A DNA stretch of 64,000 nt from Methylotetracoccus oryzae (GTDB lineage Bacteria > Pseudomonadota > Gammaproteobacteria > Methylococcales > Methylococcaceae): positions 186,001 through 250,000 of the forward strand of contig NZ_SRSH01000003.1 in NCBI RefSeq assembly GCF_006175985.1. Reading direction: 5' to 3'. Below are positions 34,873-44,005 of the stretch, piece after piece. A program made the position numbers and the translations under genes. Numbering within the stretch: the stretch's first letter is position 1; each line of letters opens with the position of its first letter. The notes beneath the pieces are model-generated. The model was not told where the DNA came from. It made no database searches and saw only the letters and a program-made list of their open reading frames with translations.

Positions 34873-35125
34873 ATCGGGCGAATGCTGTCGCAACCATATC
34901 GATCGTGCGGCTTTGGTAGCATGTATCCGCCGACAAAGCGAAAGACCGATAGCCATCATGTCACGACGGTAATCCGGATTATCGGGTCAGTCCGGTATAG
35001 GACTCTAGAACGCGGCCGAACGGGACGTTACTTTGGATGAGGGGCGATTTCGCTTGATTCTGGAGTTCTCCCACCAAGACGACCAAAGTATTGTTAACCA
35101 TCTATCAGACGGTACGAGAAATTCC

Positions 35126-36094
35126 ATGCGCTCCAGCCTTAGAAAACGCGTTCTCGTCACCGGCGGCGCCGGCTTTTTGGGCTCTCACCTCTGCGAGCGT
35201 TTGCTGCAGGATGGGTGCGACGTACTCTGCGTCGACAACTTTTACACGGGGGCGAAAGAAAACCTACTCCAGATCCTCGATAATCCGCATTTCGAGTTGA
35301 TGCGGCATGACATAACCTTTCCACTTTACGTGGAAGTGGACGAGATATACAACTTGGCCTGCCCCGCGTCGCCGATCCATTACCAGTTCGATCCAGTGCA
35401 GACTACCAAGACCAGCGTGCATGGATCCATCAACATGCTGGGTCTTGCTAAACGGGTGAAGGCTAAGATCTTCCAGGCGTCGACCAGCGAAGTATATGGG
35501 GATCCCGAAGTGCACCCACAGCCTGAGGGTTACTGGGGCAGGGTCAACCCGATCGGTTTTCGCTCCTGTTACGATGAAGGGAAGCGCTGTGCCGAAACGC
35601 TGTTTTTCGACTACCGACGGCAGCACAGCCTGCGGATCAAGGTGGCGCGAATCTTCAACACCTATGGCCCACGGATGCATCCAAATGACGGGCGCGTCGT
35701 TTCGAACTTCATCGTGCAGGCCCTCAAGAACGAACCGATTACGCTCTATGGTGATGGTAGCCAGACGCGCTCGTTCTGTTACGTGGATGATCTCATCGAA
35801 GCATTCGTACGGTTCATGGCGACGCGCGATGAACTGCCCGGTCCAGTGAACCTGGGCAACCCGGGCGAGTTCACCATCAAGCAACTGGCCGAGAAGGTCA
35901 TCGATTTGACCGCGTCTCGGTCGGAAGTTGTCTACCAGAGCTTGCCGAGCGATGACCCAGCGCAGCGCAGGCCGGACATTGGCGTGGCCAAGGCCGAGTT
36001 GGGCTGGGAACCAACAGTCCAACTTGAAGAAGGGCTGCGGCGCACGATCGCCTATTTCGACAGTTTTCTGAGTGGCCCCGCAATTAGCGGATGA
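35126..36094 (+). CDS. UDP-glucuronate decarboxylase (UDP-xylose synthase), SDR family
   Basis: 322 residues. N-terminal NAD-binding [15 protein letters not shown] (GxxGxxG), [32 protein letters not shown], the Tyr-Lys catalytic pair in SCYDEGKR, and [20 protein letters not shown] are all typical of UXS enzymes, which convert UDP-glucuronate to UDP-xylose via a 4-keto intermediate. ATG at 35126 is chosen because bacterial UXS proteins start just before the Rossmann strand ([11 protein letters not shown]). It suggests that xylose or a derivative is part of the polymer. Confidence 0.93.
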   Translation: MRSSLRKRVLVTGGAGFLGSHLCERLLQDGCDVLCVDNFYTGAKENLLQILDNPHFELMRHDITFPLYVEVDEIYNLACPASPIHYQFDPVQTTKTSVHGSINMLGLAKRVKAKIFQASTSEVYGDPEVHPQPEGYWGRVNPIGFRSCYDEGKRCAETLFFDYRRQHSLRIKVARIFNTYGPRMHPNDGRVVSNFIVQALKNEPITLYGDGSQTRSFCYVDDLIEAFVRFMATRDELPGPVNLGNPGEFTIKQLAEKVIDLTASRSEVVYQSLPSDDPAQRRPDIGVAKAELGWEPTVQLEEGLRRTIAYFDSFLSGPAISG

Positions 36095-36438
36095 AAGCAA
36101 CGAACCCTTGAAGCGCTGCCGCTTGGGTGATTAGAGGAGATGCTTTGCTCTGTGCTTTTCATCGCTGCCAGGGACCGAGACCAGCCTGCCACCCGAGAAG
36201 TATCGCGGCTCATCTGCGTGGACGTCACAAATCCTTCTGCTCGCCGGCGAGCAGTCTTCTCACCGTGGCGGCAACCCACCAGCCATGACAGTACATGCAT
36301 CCCCACGCTGGCCAGAAAATCCACTCTTCCGTGGATACAGCTCGCTGAAGATAACTTCTGTCCGGGCAGGAGCCGGACTTCGCGCGGTGCTCCTTTGTGC
36401 TGGGCGCTTGCCAAATCGGGTTTAGAGCTTCGCCAGCC
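36095..36438. other. intergenic stretch, nothing recognised
   Basis: 344 bases between the UXS gene and the flippase gene. I see no repeat, known gene fragment or clear promoter. The gap is long for an otherwise compact operon, so an internal promoter is possible. Confidence 0.45.
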
Positions 36439-38715
36439 ATGCTGCCCGATCTAGTTAGGCGCCTCGCGGAATTGTGGGGCGCATGGGTCCTTCCATGGGA
36501 CCTCTTGATCGTTTTCCTGTTAGCCCTGTGCATGCTGAGGTTCATCGATGCCGCGGTGCACGCCGACAAGGTGGTCGCTGTCGCTCTGTGCGTTCCTTGG
36601 GTCGCAATCTGTTGGGTCCTGTTCGCCGGATGGCTTGACACGGGTTTGCTCCCCGTCAGCAAAACCCCAGGGCTCTTCGTAGCGCTGATGGGCTCCGCGC
36701 TATTCATCGCGCTTTCCCGATTCCGAGGGCTGACCGCACATCGCTTTGGCTTTCTGGGTGCATTGCTGCCGGGTGGGGTCGCAGTTTGGTTTGGGGCAAC
36801 GGCCTGGTACTCGGGCAGTGTGCCAACAGCAACGCTGCTGTGGGCTTTCGCACTGCCCATGCTCCATTTCCTGGCTTCCGTTTTGCCGCGTGGATTTCGA
36901 GCCGACGGGTGCGGCTCCTGCTTGCCCCACCCTTGGTATCTGTCGGTGCAGCTTGGTCACAGCCGGAAGACCAGGGCGCGGGTATTGATCGGTACCAGTA
37001 CAATCCTAGGCGCAGTCGGCGTGCTCTTGAGTGCGTCCTTCATCCCAAGCGGATGGTCAGGCATCGCCTTTGCGATGTTGGCGTTCGGGTACCTACTCGC
37101 GGTGGCCTGCTCGAAGCGCCGATCCACGGAATCGAGTTCAGCAGAACGTATGGAGGTGAAGCCCTCGCCCGCGTCAGCACCCAGCCCGCGTTCCTCTCAG
37201 GCGCTAATTGCCCCCGACGTGCTCGGCGAGGCGCAGGTACCCGCCACGGAGCGGGGCGCGAACGTTAAGGACGAGGCGAGAAATCAGCATCACACGGTGC
37301 TCCATGCTTTGAAATGGTCTTTCCTGGGCGAACTTGCTTCAAAGGCAGTGGGCCCAGCTGTTTTCGTGGTGCTGGCGCGCTTGCTCACTCCGGAAGATTA
37401 CGGTGTGGTTGCCGCGGCTACGATGGTCATCAGCTTCTCTCAGATCTTCTGGGAAGCCGGGATGGGGAAGGCGATCATTCAATATCAGGGTGATCGCCAA
37501 TCGGCAGCGAGTGCCGCATTCTGGATCAATAACGGATGTGGGATCTTGGTTGCCGCAGCGCTCGTCGCCGGTTCCGATGTCATCGCCGAGGGGATTTTTC
37601 ATGACGCACGAGTGGCCTCCGTATTAAAGGTGATGGCAATCCAGGTGTTCCTGGCAGCATCGATCTCGGTCCATGTGGCGTTGCTGCAGAAAGACATGCA
37701 GTTCAAGCACCTGTTTTGGGTCCGGTTCGTGACTGTGGCATTACCGGGGCTCACTTCCGTTCCGCTTGCATGGTATGGTTTCGGCTATTGGTCGTTGGTT
37801 GCCGGATCTATTGCTGGCCAGGCATTACAAGTAACGCTCATCTGGCTCACCAGTCCTTGGCGTCCCAGCATGCAGTTCAATACCCAAGCGGCTTACAGGT
37901 TAACAAGGTTTGGTGGATGGGTGGCGGCGACTGCCCTATTAGCATGGGTTTATAGCTGGGCTGACTCATTGATTGTCGGACGATACTTCGGTCCGCATGA
38001 CTTGGGACTATTCCGCACCGGAAATGCATTCGTGTCCATGATTTATGGTCTTGTTTTTGGTCCGGTCATGCCTGTCGTCTACGCCTACTTCTCAGGTGTC
38101 CAACGAAGCATAGAGCGGGTCCAATCGGACCTATTTCGTGTGATTAAGTTGATCACATTACTTGCTATTCCTATTGCTCTAATCCTTTGCGCGAATGCTT
38201 TCTTTATCGCCGATTTCACGTTTGGTGCGAAGTGGTATGGAGTCGCCGAAGTTATCTCAGTGTTGGCGCTGATGCATGGATATTCTTGGGTAGTCGGCGC
38301 CAATGGTGAAGCGTATCGGGCTTTAGGTGTCCCCGCGAACGAGACAAAGATTATGGCGGTAATGGTTCTTTTCTACGCCATTGGTTACTTGCTCAGTGTC
38401 AGGCATGGCTTCTCAGTCTTTCTCTGGACACGATTGGCTTTAGCTTTAGGGGCCTTGACTATTCACTTCTGGGTCGCAAAGGTGGTTCTGTCTATTCAAA
38501 TTATCCCGACGATAAGGTATATGTTGAAGATCAGTATCCTGTGTTTGCCTGCAGTGCTTTTTGCGCTTATTTTCACCTTCCGGGAACCTATAATCAATGG
38601 GATAGTGGGGTTGGCGTCTGGTATAGCGATAACTTTTCTCCTGATCTTTTTGTCTGAAACTAAAGTCCTGGCCCAAGTCCTTGAAGCGTTTGCGCGGAAA
38701 AAGAGAACGGCATGA
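36439..38715 (+). CDS. wzx: Wzx-type polysaccharide flippase with extra N-terminal membrane domain
   Basis: About 758 residues. The C-terminal ~470 residues form an oligosaccharide flippase of the PST/MOP family: it begins with LKWSFLGELASKAVGPAVFVVLARLL-type sequence, then TPEDYGVVAAATMVISF, and has about twelve helices. Ahead of it lie ~285 additional residues with six or so helices and a Ser/Ala/Pro-rich linker (~235-285), roughly doubling the usual length. The join shows no stop or frameshift. The ATG at 36439 is selected because it precedes the first helix; one fourteen codons upstream is possible. The 3' end overlaps the next gene by four bases. Confidence 0.87.
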   Translation: MLPDLVRRLAELWGAWVLPWDLLIVFLLALCMLRFIDAAVHADKVVAVALCVPWVAICWVLFAGWLDTGLLPVSKTPGLFVALMGSALFIALSRFRGLTAHRFGFLGALLPGGVAVWFGATAWYSGSVPTATLLWAFALPMLHFLASVLPRGFRADGCGSCLPHPWYLSVQLGHSRKTRARVLIGTSTILGAVGVLLSASFIPSGWSGIAFAMLAFGYLLAVACSKRRSTESSSAERMEVKPSPASAPSPRSSQALIAPDVLGEAQVPATERGANVKDEARNQHHTVLHALKWSFLGELASKAVGPAVFVVLARLLTPEDYGVVAAATMVISFSQIFWEAGMGKAIIQYQGDRQSAASAAFWINNGCGILVAAALVAGSDVIAEGIFHDARVASVLKVMAIQVFLAASISVHVALLQKDMQFKHLFWVRFVTVALPGLTSVPLAWYGFGYWSLVAGSIAGQALQVTLIWLTSPWRPSMQFNTQAAYRLTRFGGWVAATALLAWVYSWADSLIVGRYFGPHDLGLFRTGNAFVSMIYGLVFGPVMPVVYAYFSGVQRSIERVQSDLFRVIKLITLLAIPIALILCANAFFIADFTFGAKWYGVAEVISVLALMHGYSWVVGANGEAYRALGVPANETKIMAVMVLFYAIGYLLSVRHGFSVFLWTRLALALGALTIHFWVAKVVLSIQIIPTIRYMLKISILCLPAVLFALIFTFREPIINGIVGLASGIAITFLLIFLSETKVLAQVLEAFARKKRTA

Positions 38716-39896
38716 TCTACCATCTTAGTAGGCGACTTATACGCAGGGTTGCCAACCATGTTCGGTCGGTGAGGTTTAAGCGTCAACTTCCGGCTAGGAC
38801 ACTCAACCAAGACATTGCCCAGACTTTCGACTATCAGAGCTTTCGCCAACCTGTCCTAAATTTCACTGAAGGCTTGAGTGTAAAACAAAGCTTCGCGTTT
38901 AAATACTCAGCCAGTTGTAATCGGCCGACACTGTATGCTTCTGCTTACGCGTGCATGATATATTCTCTTCTCGGCAAACTTGACGAGTTATCAGGCCAAG
39001 CTAAATCAAGTTGGATCCAGTATTTCGATAGCTTTCAAAACGCTGACGACGGTTTGTACTATGACCCCGTCTTAGATTCGGAAAATTACCCATCAGAAGA
39101 CTGGTGGGGGGCGCGACACCTCGCTTTGCACATGATCAGCGCCTATACAGATTTAGGTGGTACGCCAAAGATGCCCTTCCACTTCTTGGAAGCATATTAC
39201 GACGTTGCGCAGCTAAAGCGATGGCTTGAGGGCTTTAACTGGCATGGCTCAATAGAGAGCGCCGGCGATCTTGACAACAAGATAATGAACATCGGATGTG
39301 CGCTACAATATCAGCGCGATGCGTGGAATGACGAGCACGCCGGAAAGGCGATAAGATTCATACAGACATTTCTTGCGGAACAGACAAACTCAAATACCGG
39401 CCTATGGTGCACCTTCAACCAAAACGACCCCGTCCAACTATCAAGGGCGGTACAGTTCGCCTATCATTTGTTTCCTTTATTCTTCTACGATGAAATTCCA
39501 ATAAGAAACGCCGATCGAATTGTGGAGTTGGTATTGCGCACTCAGAATAGTATCGGTGGGTTCGGGGTTTGCCCTAACTCAAGCGCCTGTGAGGACATCG
39601 ATTCCGTAGACCTACTGATCCGGCTTGCAGCACTCGTACCTGAAAAGCAAAGAGAGATCCGGGCTGCCTTGGCACGGGCGTTCAACTGGGTATTGGTGAA
39701 TCAGGTAGCTGATGGGGGGTTCGTTTTTCGGCTCTCGGAACCATTTGTCTATGGTCACCCCGAGATGGCCAGTTCTACCAATGAAGGGGCGATGTTTCCG
39801 ACGTGGTTCCGTACATTATGTGTGGCCTATTTGGCGGAATATTTTAAGGTATCTCATTCATTTCGGTTTATGCGATGTCCCGGTTACGAATTCTAA
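38712..39896 (+). CDS. alpha/alpha-toroid-like protein of unknown function in the EPS operon
   Basis: 394 residues, overlapping the flippase stop (ATGA). Repeated helix pairs with Gly/Asn/Asp-rich turns (ADDGLYYDPVLDSENYPSED, QNSIGGFGVCPNSSACEDID, QVADGGFVFRLSEP) resemble the QW-like alpha/alpha toroid of terpene cyclases, polysaccharide lyases and related enzymes. The N-terminus is basic without a signal peptide. I do not recognise a family. Being coupled to the flippase gene, it probably acts in the cytoplasm on the polymer repeat unit or lipid-linked precursor, which is inference. Its AT content is higher than that of the flanking housekeeping genes. Confidence 0.8.
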   Translation: MIYHLSRRLIRRVANHVRSVRFKRQLPARTLNQDIAQTFDYQSFRQPVLNFTEGLSVKQSFAFKYSASCNRPTLYASAYACMIYSLLGKLDELSGQAKSSWIQYFDSFQNADDGLYYDPVLDSENYPSEDWWGARHLALHMISAYTDLGGTPKMPFHFLEAYYDVAQLKRWLEGFNWHGSIESAGDLDNKIMNIGCALQYQRDAWNDEHAGKAIRFIQTFLAEQTNSNTGLWCTFNQNDPVQLSRAVQFAYHLFPLFFYDEIPIRNADRIVELVLRTQNSIGGFGVCPNSSACEDIDSVDLLIRLAALVPEKQREIRAALARAFNWVLVNQVADGGFVFRLSEPFVYGHPEMASSTNEGAMFPTWFRTLCVAYLAEYFKVSHSFRFMRCPGYEF

Positions 39897-39904
39897 GAGT
39901 GTCG

Positions 39905-40504
39905 ATGCTAGAGAATCTCAAAAGCGTTCTCAAGAGGAGATACTACATTCTCCGCTATCCACCATTGAGATCGTCGTTTCGTGTGAAATCTGATTTGACC
40001 TACAGGGAAAGGTTGGCGCTTTACCGGCTGGCGAATGACAAAAAGATAATTTTAGAGATAGGATCATATTTGGGTGCGTCTGCATGCTGTTTTGCGGCGC
40101 AGTTGAAGGCTCGCGGTGCAGGTCAGGTGATTTGTGTCGATACATGGAATAACGACGCGATGTCTGAGGGTGGTTGGGATACATTTGCGCAGTTTGTGAA
40201 AAACACAGCGCCTTTTCTGAGTTTGGTGAGAAGCGTTAGGGGATTCAGCACGGATGTGGTCGAGACTATTCGGAATAGCATCGAGGAACTGGACCTGCTT
40301 TTTATCGACGGAGACCACTCATACCAGGGCGTGAAATCGGATTGGGAAGCTTATAAAAAGTTCCTAAAACCCGGTTCCGTTGTGGTCTTCCATGACTGGG
40401 GATGGGCTGATGGCGTAAAGCGCGTCGTCAACGAGGACGTTCTTCCGTTGGTTGACTCCGTGGAGAGCCTGCCAAACATGTGGTGGGGCACGATCAAAGG
40501 CTAA
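39905..40504 (+). CDS. class I SAM-dependent methyltransferase (Methyltransf_24-like)
   Basis: 199 residues from ATG at 39905, eight bases after the previous stop; an upstream in-frame start at 39875 would overlap that gene. Motif I is ILEIGSYLGASACCFA (~48-63), then VICVDTWNND (post-I, Asp), and LLFIDGDHSYQGVKSDW (~134-150) with a metal-binding-like Asp-Gly-Asp-His, and VVFHDWG. This arrangement is that of cephalosporin hydroxylase/TylF-like O-methyltransferases common in EPS loci. Acceptor sugar unknown. Confidence 0.87.
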   Translation: MLENLKSVLKRRYYILRYPPLRSSFRVKSDLTYRERLALYRLANDKKIILEIGSYLGASACCFAAQLKARGAGQVICVDTWNNDAMSEGGWDTFAQFVKNTAPFLSLVRSVRGFSTDVVETIRNSIEELDLLFIDGDHSYQGVKSDWEAYKKFLKPGSVVVFHDWGWADGVKRVVNEDVLPLVDSVESLPNMWWGTIKG

Positions 40505-40506
40505 GC

Positions 40507-41481
40507 ATGCTAAGTGCCATCATTCCCACCCGCGATCGCGCTAATTTTTTGGCGCTATGTCTGGATTCAATTAACGCGCAGACATTGCCCGTGGAGCAGT
40601 TCGAGGTTCTTGTGGTGGACAACGGCTCTACCGATGACACGAAGCAGGTCGTCGAGTCATTCCGCCGGCGTTGCCCTAACGTACGGTACATTTACGATGC
40701 GACACCCGGCCTTCACGTCGGGCGACACCGGGGGATGAATGCGGCACGCGGTGATGTTCTCGTGTTTGCCGACGACGACATCGAGGCGTTCCCGACTTGG
40801 CTCGCAGCGATAGACGACGCATTTTCGGATCCGAAGGTGGCTCTGGTCGGTGGAAATAATCTGCCGAAATTTGTGGGGGCGCCGCCAGATTGGCTGCTAG
40901 AGCTTTGGGCTGAGCCAGGGCATATCGGTGGCAGGTGTCTGGCTTCGCTTAGCATCCTCGAACTGCCAGAGGGCGTGAGGGAAATCGACCCCATGTATGT
41001 CTGGGGCTGCAACTTCGCGATCCGGAAGGAGGTTCTGATGAAGGCCGGTGGGTTCCATCCAGACGGGATGCCTCGTGAACTGATTCGTTTCCGTGGTGAT
41101 GGGGAGTCGCATGTTTCGCGCTGGATCTCGAAACAGGGTCTTAAGTGCATGTTTCACTCCGGCGCGTCGGTCTATCACAAGGTAACGTCCGAGCGAATGA
41201 CGCTGCGCTATTTCCATCAGCGTGGGTTCAATCAAGGTATATCTGACTCCTACACAAAACTACGTAGTAGGTCGGCGCAGGTGTGGATAACCACTCGATT
41301 ACCCTACCAAGTTGCCCGTTGGGCGTGGCGAAAAGTTAAGGCGGCCTCAAAGCAGGCCCAAATTAACGCGGCGACTGACGCGCTTCGCAGCGGATACAGG
41401 GAGGGCTTTTCCTTCCACCAGGATGCCTATCGAGCCGATCCCGAAGTGCGAGAATGGGTCCATCGTAAGCAATATTACTGA
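40507..41481 (+). CDS. GT2 family glycosyltransferase
   Basis: 324 residues. GT-A fold: MLSAIIPTRDRANFLALCLD at the start, EVLVVDNGSTDDTKQVV (nucleotide binding), GDVLVFADDDIEAFPTW with the DxD motif, and a later acceptor-site region WGCNFAIRKEVLMKAGGF followed by GDGESHVSRW (ED-type). The C-terminal ~110 residues are helical. ATG at 40507 comes two bases after the previous stop. It adds one sugar to the lipid-linked repeat. Confidence 0.92.
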   Translation: MLSAIIPTRDRANFLALCLDSINAQTLPVEQFEVLVVDNGSTDDTKQVVESFRRRCPNVRYIYDATPGLHVGRHRGMNAARGDVLVFADDDIEAFPTWLAAIDDAFSDPKVALVGGNNLPKFVGAPPDWLLELWAEPGHIGGRCLASLSILELPEGVREIDPMYVWGCNFAIRKEVLMKAGGFHPDGMPRELIRFRGDGESHVSRWISKQGLKCMFHSGASVYHKVTSERMTLRYFHQRGFNQGISDSYTKLRSRSAQVWITTRLPYQVARWAWRKVKAASKQAQINAATDALRSGYREGFSFHQDAYRADPEVREWVHRKQYY

Positions 41482-41497
41482 TGAAGGGAGGTGGGGG

Positions 41498-42403
41498 ATG
41501 AGCCTGGTGGAAAAAGTTTGGCGTAACGGCCTCGCTGGGTCCGTGCGAATTGGTGCTGGTATGGTGTGGCGACAGGTTCGTCCCTATTATGATCGATGCC
41601 GCTTTCGAAACGCGCCACGCTACTCGAACCCGACTGCCAATGATTTGACGAGAATCGAGCAGGATCTGAGTTCAATGGGAGTCGGAATCGAGGACTATAC
41701 CCCAAATCCCATTGAATTCAAGTACTTTCAGTCTAATCAATGGTTCCCGCCCGATTATCATGGCGGAGCTAAAAGCGTGGTCTGGGATGAGAAGCTTCTG
41801 GAACACTGGATCTCCGCTGACCGCCTTGGCCTCGCTACGTATGGCGTTGACGATCTCTACGTGGACATGGCTGCCAGTAGTTCCCCCTGGGTTAAGGTGC
41901 TGAGGGAGCGATACGGTCTTCAGGCATTTGCCCTAGACCTGAACCCGGTAAGTGACGCCTATCGAGATCTTCACTTTTATCGCCGAGAGGACGCCACTAG
42001 GACCAGTTTTCCAAACGCGTCAGTGCGCGGTGTTTCGTTGCACTGCGCTTATGAAATGTTCATGGGGGACGATGATACCCAACTAATGGCAGAACTTGCT
42101 CGGATACTTACCCCAGGCGGTAAGGCAGTTATTCTGCCGTTGTATATGCACACGCATTATTGCGCGTACGCGACCCCTGAATATTTCGGAAAGGGGTGTT
42201 CAGACCCAGCTGCAAAGGAGTACATTCGCATGGACTGTTACGGTGTCCCATCCTCTCGAAAGTACGACGCGAGACGGCTAAAGTCTAGGGTTCTTGATCC
42301 ACTGGAACGCGCTGGCCTAGGTTTTCGACTATTGGCGATAAGAAATAAGGAGTCGCTCGGTCGAGATATTTACTGTCATTTTATCCTGGAGATAAATAAG
42401 TGA
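41498..42403 (+). CDS. SAM-dependent methyltransferase-like protein
   Basis: 301 residues. A strong purine-rich ribosome site (AGGGAGGTGGGG) precedes ATG at 41498, which sets the start. The central part has a degenerate Rossmann fold: LYVDMAASSSPWVKVLRERY (motif I without the usual GxGxG), LDLNPVSD, SVRGVSLHCAYEMFMGDDD and LARILTPGGKAVILPLY. The N-terminal ~90 residues are not typical. Because motif I is atypical, substrate and even SAM binding are uncertain. The stop overlaps the GTG of the cupin gene. Confidence 0.78.
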   Translation: MSLVEKVWRNGLAGSVRIGAGMVWRQVRPYYDRCRFRNAPRYSNPTANDLTRIEQDLSSMGVGIEDYTPNPIEFKYFQSNQWFPPDYHGGAKSVVWDEKLLEHWISADRLGLATYGVDDLYVDMAASSSPWVKVLRERYGLQAFALDLNPVSDAYRDLHFYRREDATRTSFPNASVRGVSLHCAYEMFMGDDDTQLMAELARILTPGGKAVILPLYMHTHYCAYATPEYFGKGCSDPAAKEYIRMDCYGVPSSRKYDARRLKSRVLDPLERAGLGFRLLAIRNKESLGRDIYCHFILEINK

Positions 42404-42831
42404 TCGAGTACATCGTTCAACTCGACCGCACATTGGCCGTATTGCTGCGCGCTGGCTTCCATGAGGACGGTATTCGATTTTTCACGCCCGGCGACTTTTC
42501 GCAGCAACTTGGTTACATGAATCGTCCAGCAGGTTATGTGATTCCACCGCATGTGCACAATCCGGTCAGGCGCGAGGTACAATACACTAACGAAGTTCTT
42601 TTTATCAAATCAGGACGGGTTCGTGTGGACTTCTACGACGATGAGCAGAATTATTTGGAAAGCCGCGTTCTGCAGCAGGGTGATGTGCTTTTGCTTATAG
42701 TCGGGGGGCATGGCTTCGAAATGCTGGAGAAATCAGAAATCATCGAGGTAAAGCAGGGCCCATACGCCGGCGAGGGGGACAAGACGCGTTTTGCTGGCAT
42801 AACCGGCGATGAGGCGAAGTTTGATGAATAA
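42400..42831 (+). CDS. cupin-fold small protein of the EPS operon
   Basis: 143 residues starting with GTG in a four-base overlap with the preceding stop. Cupin motif 1 is PPHVHNPVRREVQYTNEVLF with His52, His54 and Glu residues; motif 2 (GDVLLLIVGGHGF) follows ~45 residues later. Similar small cupins in polysaccharide loci act as sugar epimerases/isomerases or as sensors; which applies here is unknown. Its placement between two methyltransferase-like genes suggests a shared role in modifying one sugar. Confidence 0.8.
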   Translation: MIEYIVQLDRTLAVLLRAGFHEDGIRFFTPGDFSQQLGYMNRPAGYVIPPHVHNPVRREVQYTNEVLFIKSGRVRVDFYDDEQNYLESRVLQQGDVLLLIVGGHGFEMLEKSEIIEVKQGPYAGEGDKTRFAGITGDEAKFDE

Positions 42832-43600
42832 GGCGAAGGTCGAGCACACAAGCGCGTCAGCGCCTTTCACCGCCTATAGCCGCTATTACGATCTTCTGTA
42901 CCAGGACAAGGATTACCCTGCCGAAGCTGCTTACATCCATGACGTGTTGCAGCGACACGGGGTAAAACATGGCGACTTGCTCGAATTCGGCTCCGGCACG
43001 GGAAAGCATGGGCGGCTTCTATCGCTCTTAGGCTATCGGGTGCATGGCATCGAGCGTAGTCGGGAAATGGTGAGTCAGGCGTTGCAGACCGAAGGATTCA
43101 CCTGTGAGGCCGGGGACATCTGTAGCGTCCGACTCGCTCGTACTTTCGATGCCGTACTGTCGCTCTTTCATGTGGTGAGCTACCAGGTTACCAACGCAGC
43201 AGCAACGGCTGTCTTCGCCCGTGCGGCGGAGCATCTGGAGGCCGGTGGGCTCTTCGTGTTCGATATCTGGTACAGTCCGGCGGTCTATCACAGTCGCCCG
43301 GAAGTGCGGGTGAAGCGCATGGCGAACGCATCGGTGGAGGTTCTTCGTATTGCGGAACCCATCGTCTATCCCAACGAGGACCGCGTGGATGTCGCATACA
43401 ACGTATTCGTGACGGATCTGGTGACGAAGTCGGTGGAGACGGTAACGGAGGTTCATGGAATGCGCCATTTTTCACTGCCAGAACTCGACCTGCTTGGGGC
43501 GATGAACGGTTTTGAGCGAATCGGTGCCGAAGCCTTTCTGACAGGTGCAGCCCCGTCGGAGGAGACGTGGGGCGTTTGTGTGGTCATGCGGAAGATCTGA
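42824..43600 (+). CDS. class I SAM-dependent methyltransferase
   Basis: 258 residues. Starts YSRYYDLLYQDKDYPAEAAY, then motif I LLEFGSGTGKHGRLLSLLGY (~57-76), GIERSREMV, ARTFDAVLSLFHVVSYQVTN and GGLFVFDIWYSPAVY. This resembles the methyltransferases (with YDxxYxxKDY start) encoded with sugar aminotransferases, which often methylate a nucleotide-sugar. It overlaps the cupin gene by eight bases; a start five codons upstream is less likely. Confidence 0.88.
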   Translation: MNKAKVEHTSASAPFTAYSRYYDLLYQDKDYPAEAAYIHDVLQRHGVKHGDLLEFGSGTGKHGRLLSLLGYRVHGIERSREMVSQALQTEGFTCEAGDICSVRLARTFDAVLSLFHVVSYQVTNAAATAVFARAAEHLEAGGLFVFDIWYSPAVYHSRPEVRVKRMANASVEVLRIAEPIVYPNEDRVDVAYNVFVTDLVTKSVETVTEVHGMRHFSLPELDLLGAMNGFERIGAEAFLTGAAPSEETWGVCVVMRKI

Positions 43601-44005
43601 GTGCAGGCGATGAACCGAAAACCCTCGCACGGCTGGGGCTCTCAGAAAGTGTCCTATGGCGGCCATAGGGCTCCCTGACTCACCCGCGAGCCAGAAGGGA
43701 CTGCCGGGCGCCTAACTTCAGCGCGGGGCCTCAGCTGACAAGATCATTTGCTGGAGACCGTGTAGTGAGAGTGGACCCAGAACATGATGCGCGCGGCGCG
43801 GCGGCTCATGCAGCGGCTAGCTGGACCCTGGCTTGCGCCGCGTGGCGAGTGCGACGGTGTCGCGGGGCCCTGGTCAACCACGCCGGTATAGATAAACCGA
43901 TAAACCACGGCGGGCAGAGCGAGCGAAGATGATCGCCGTTTCTTCCTTTGACCGAAAGGGGCCTTACGTCTTCCAGAATCGAAACGTATCTATTAAAGGA
44001 CAGCC
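43601..44005. other. intergenic stretch in the EPS operon, nothing recognised
   Basis: 405 bases of clearly higher GC than the flanking genes, with no convincing open frame. It may be a remnant of inserted DNA, but I find no matching mobile-element part. A new promoter for the aminotransferase gene could lie here. Confidence 0.45.
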
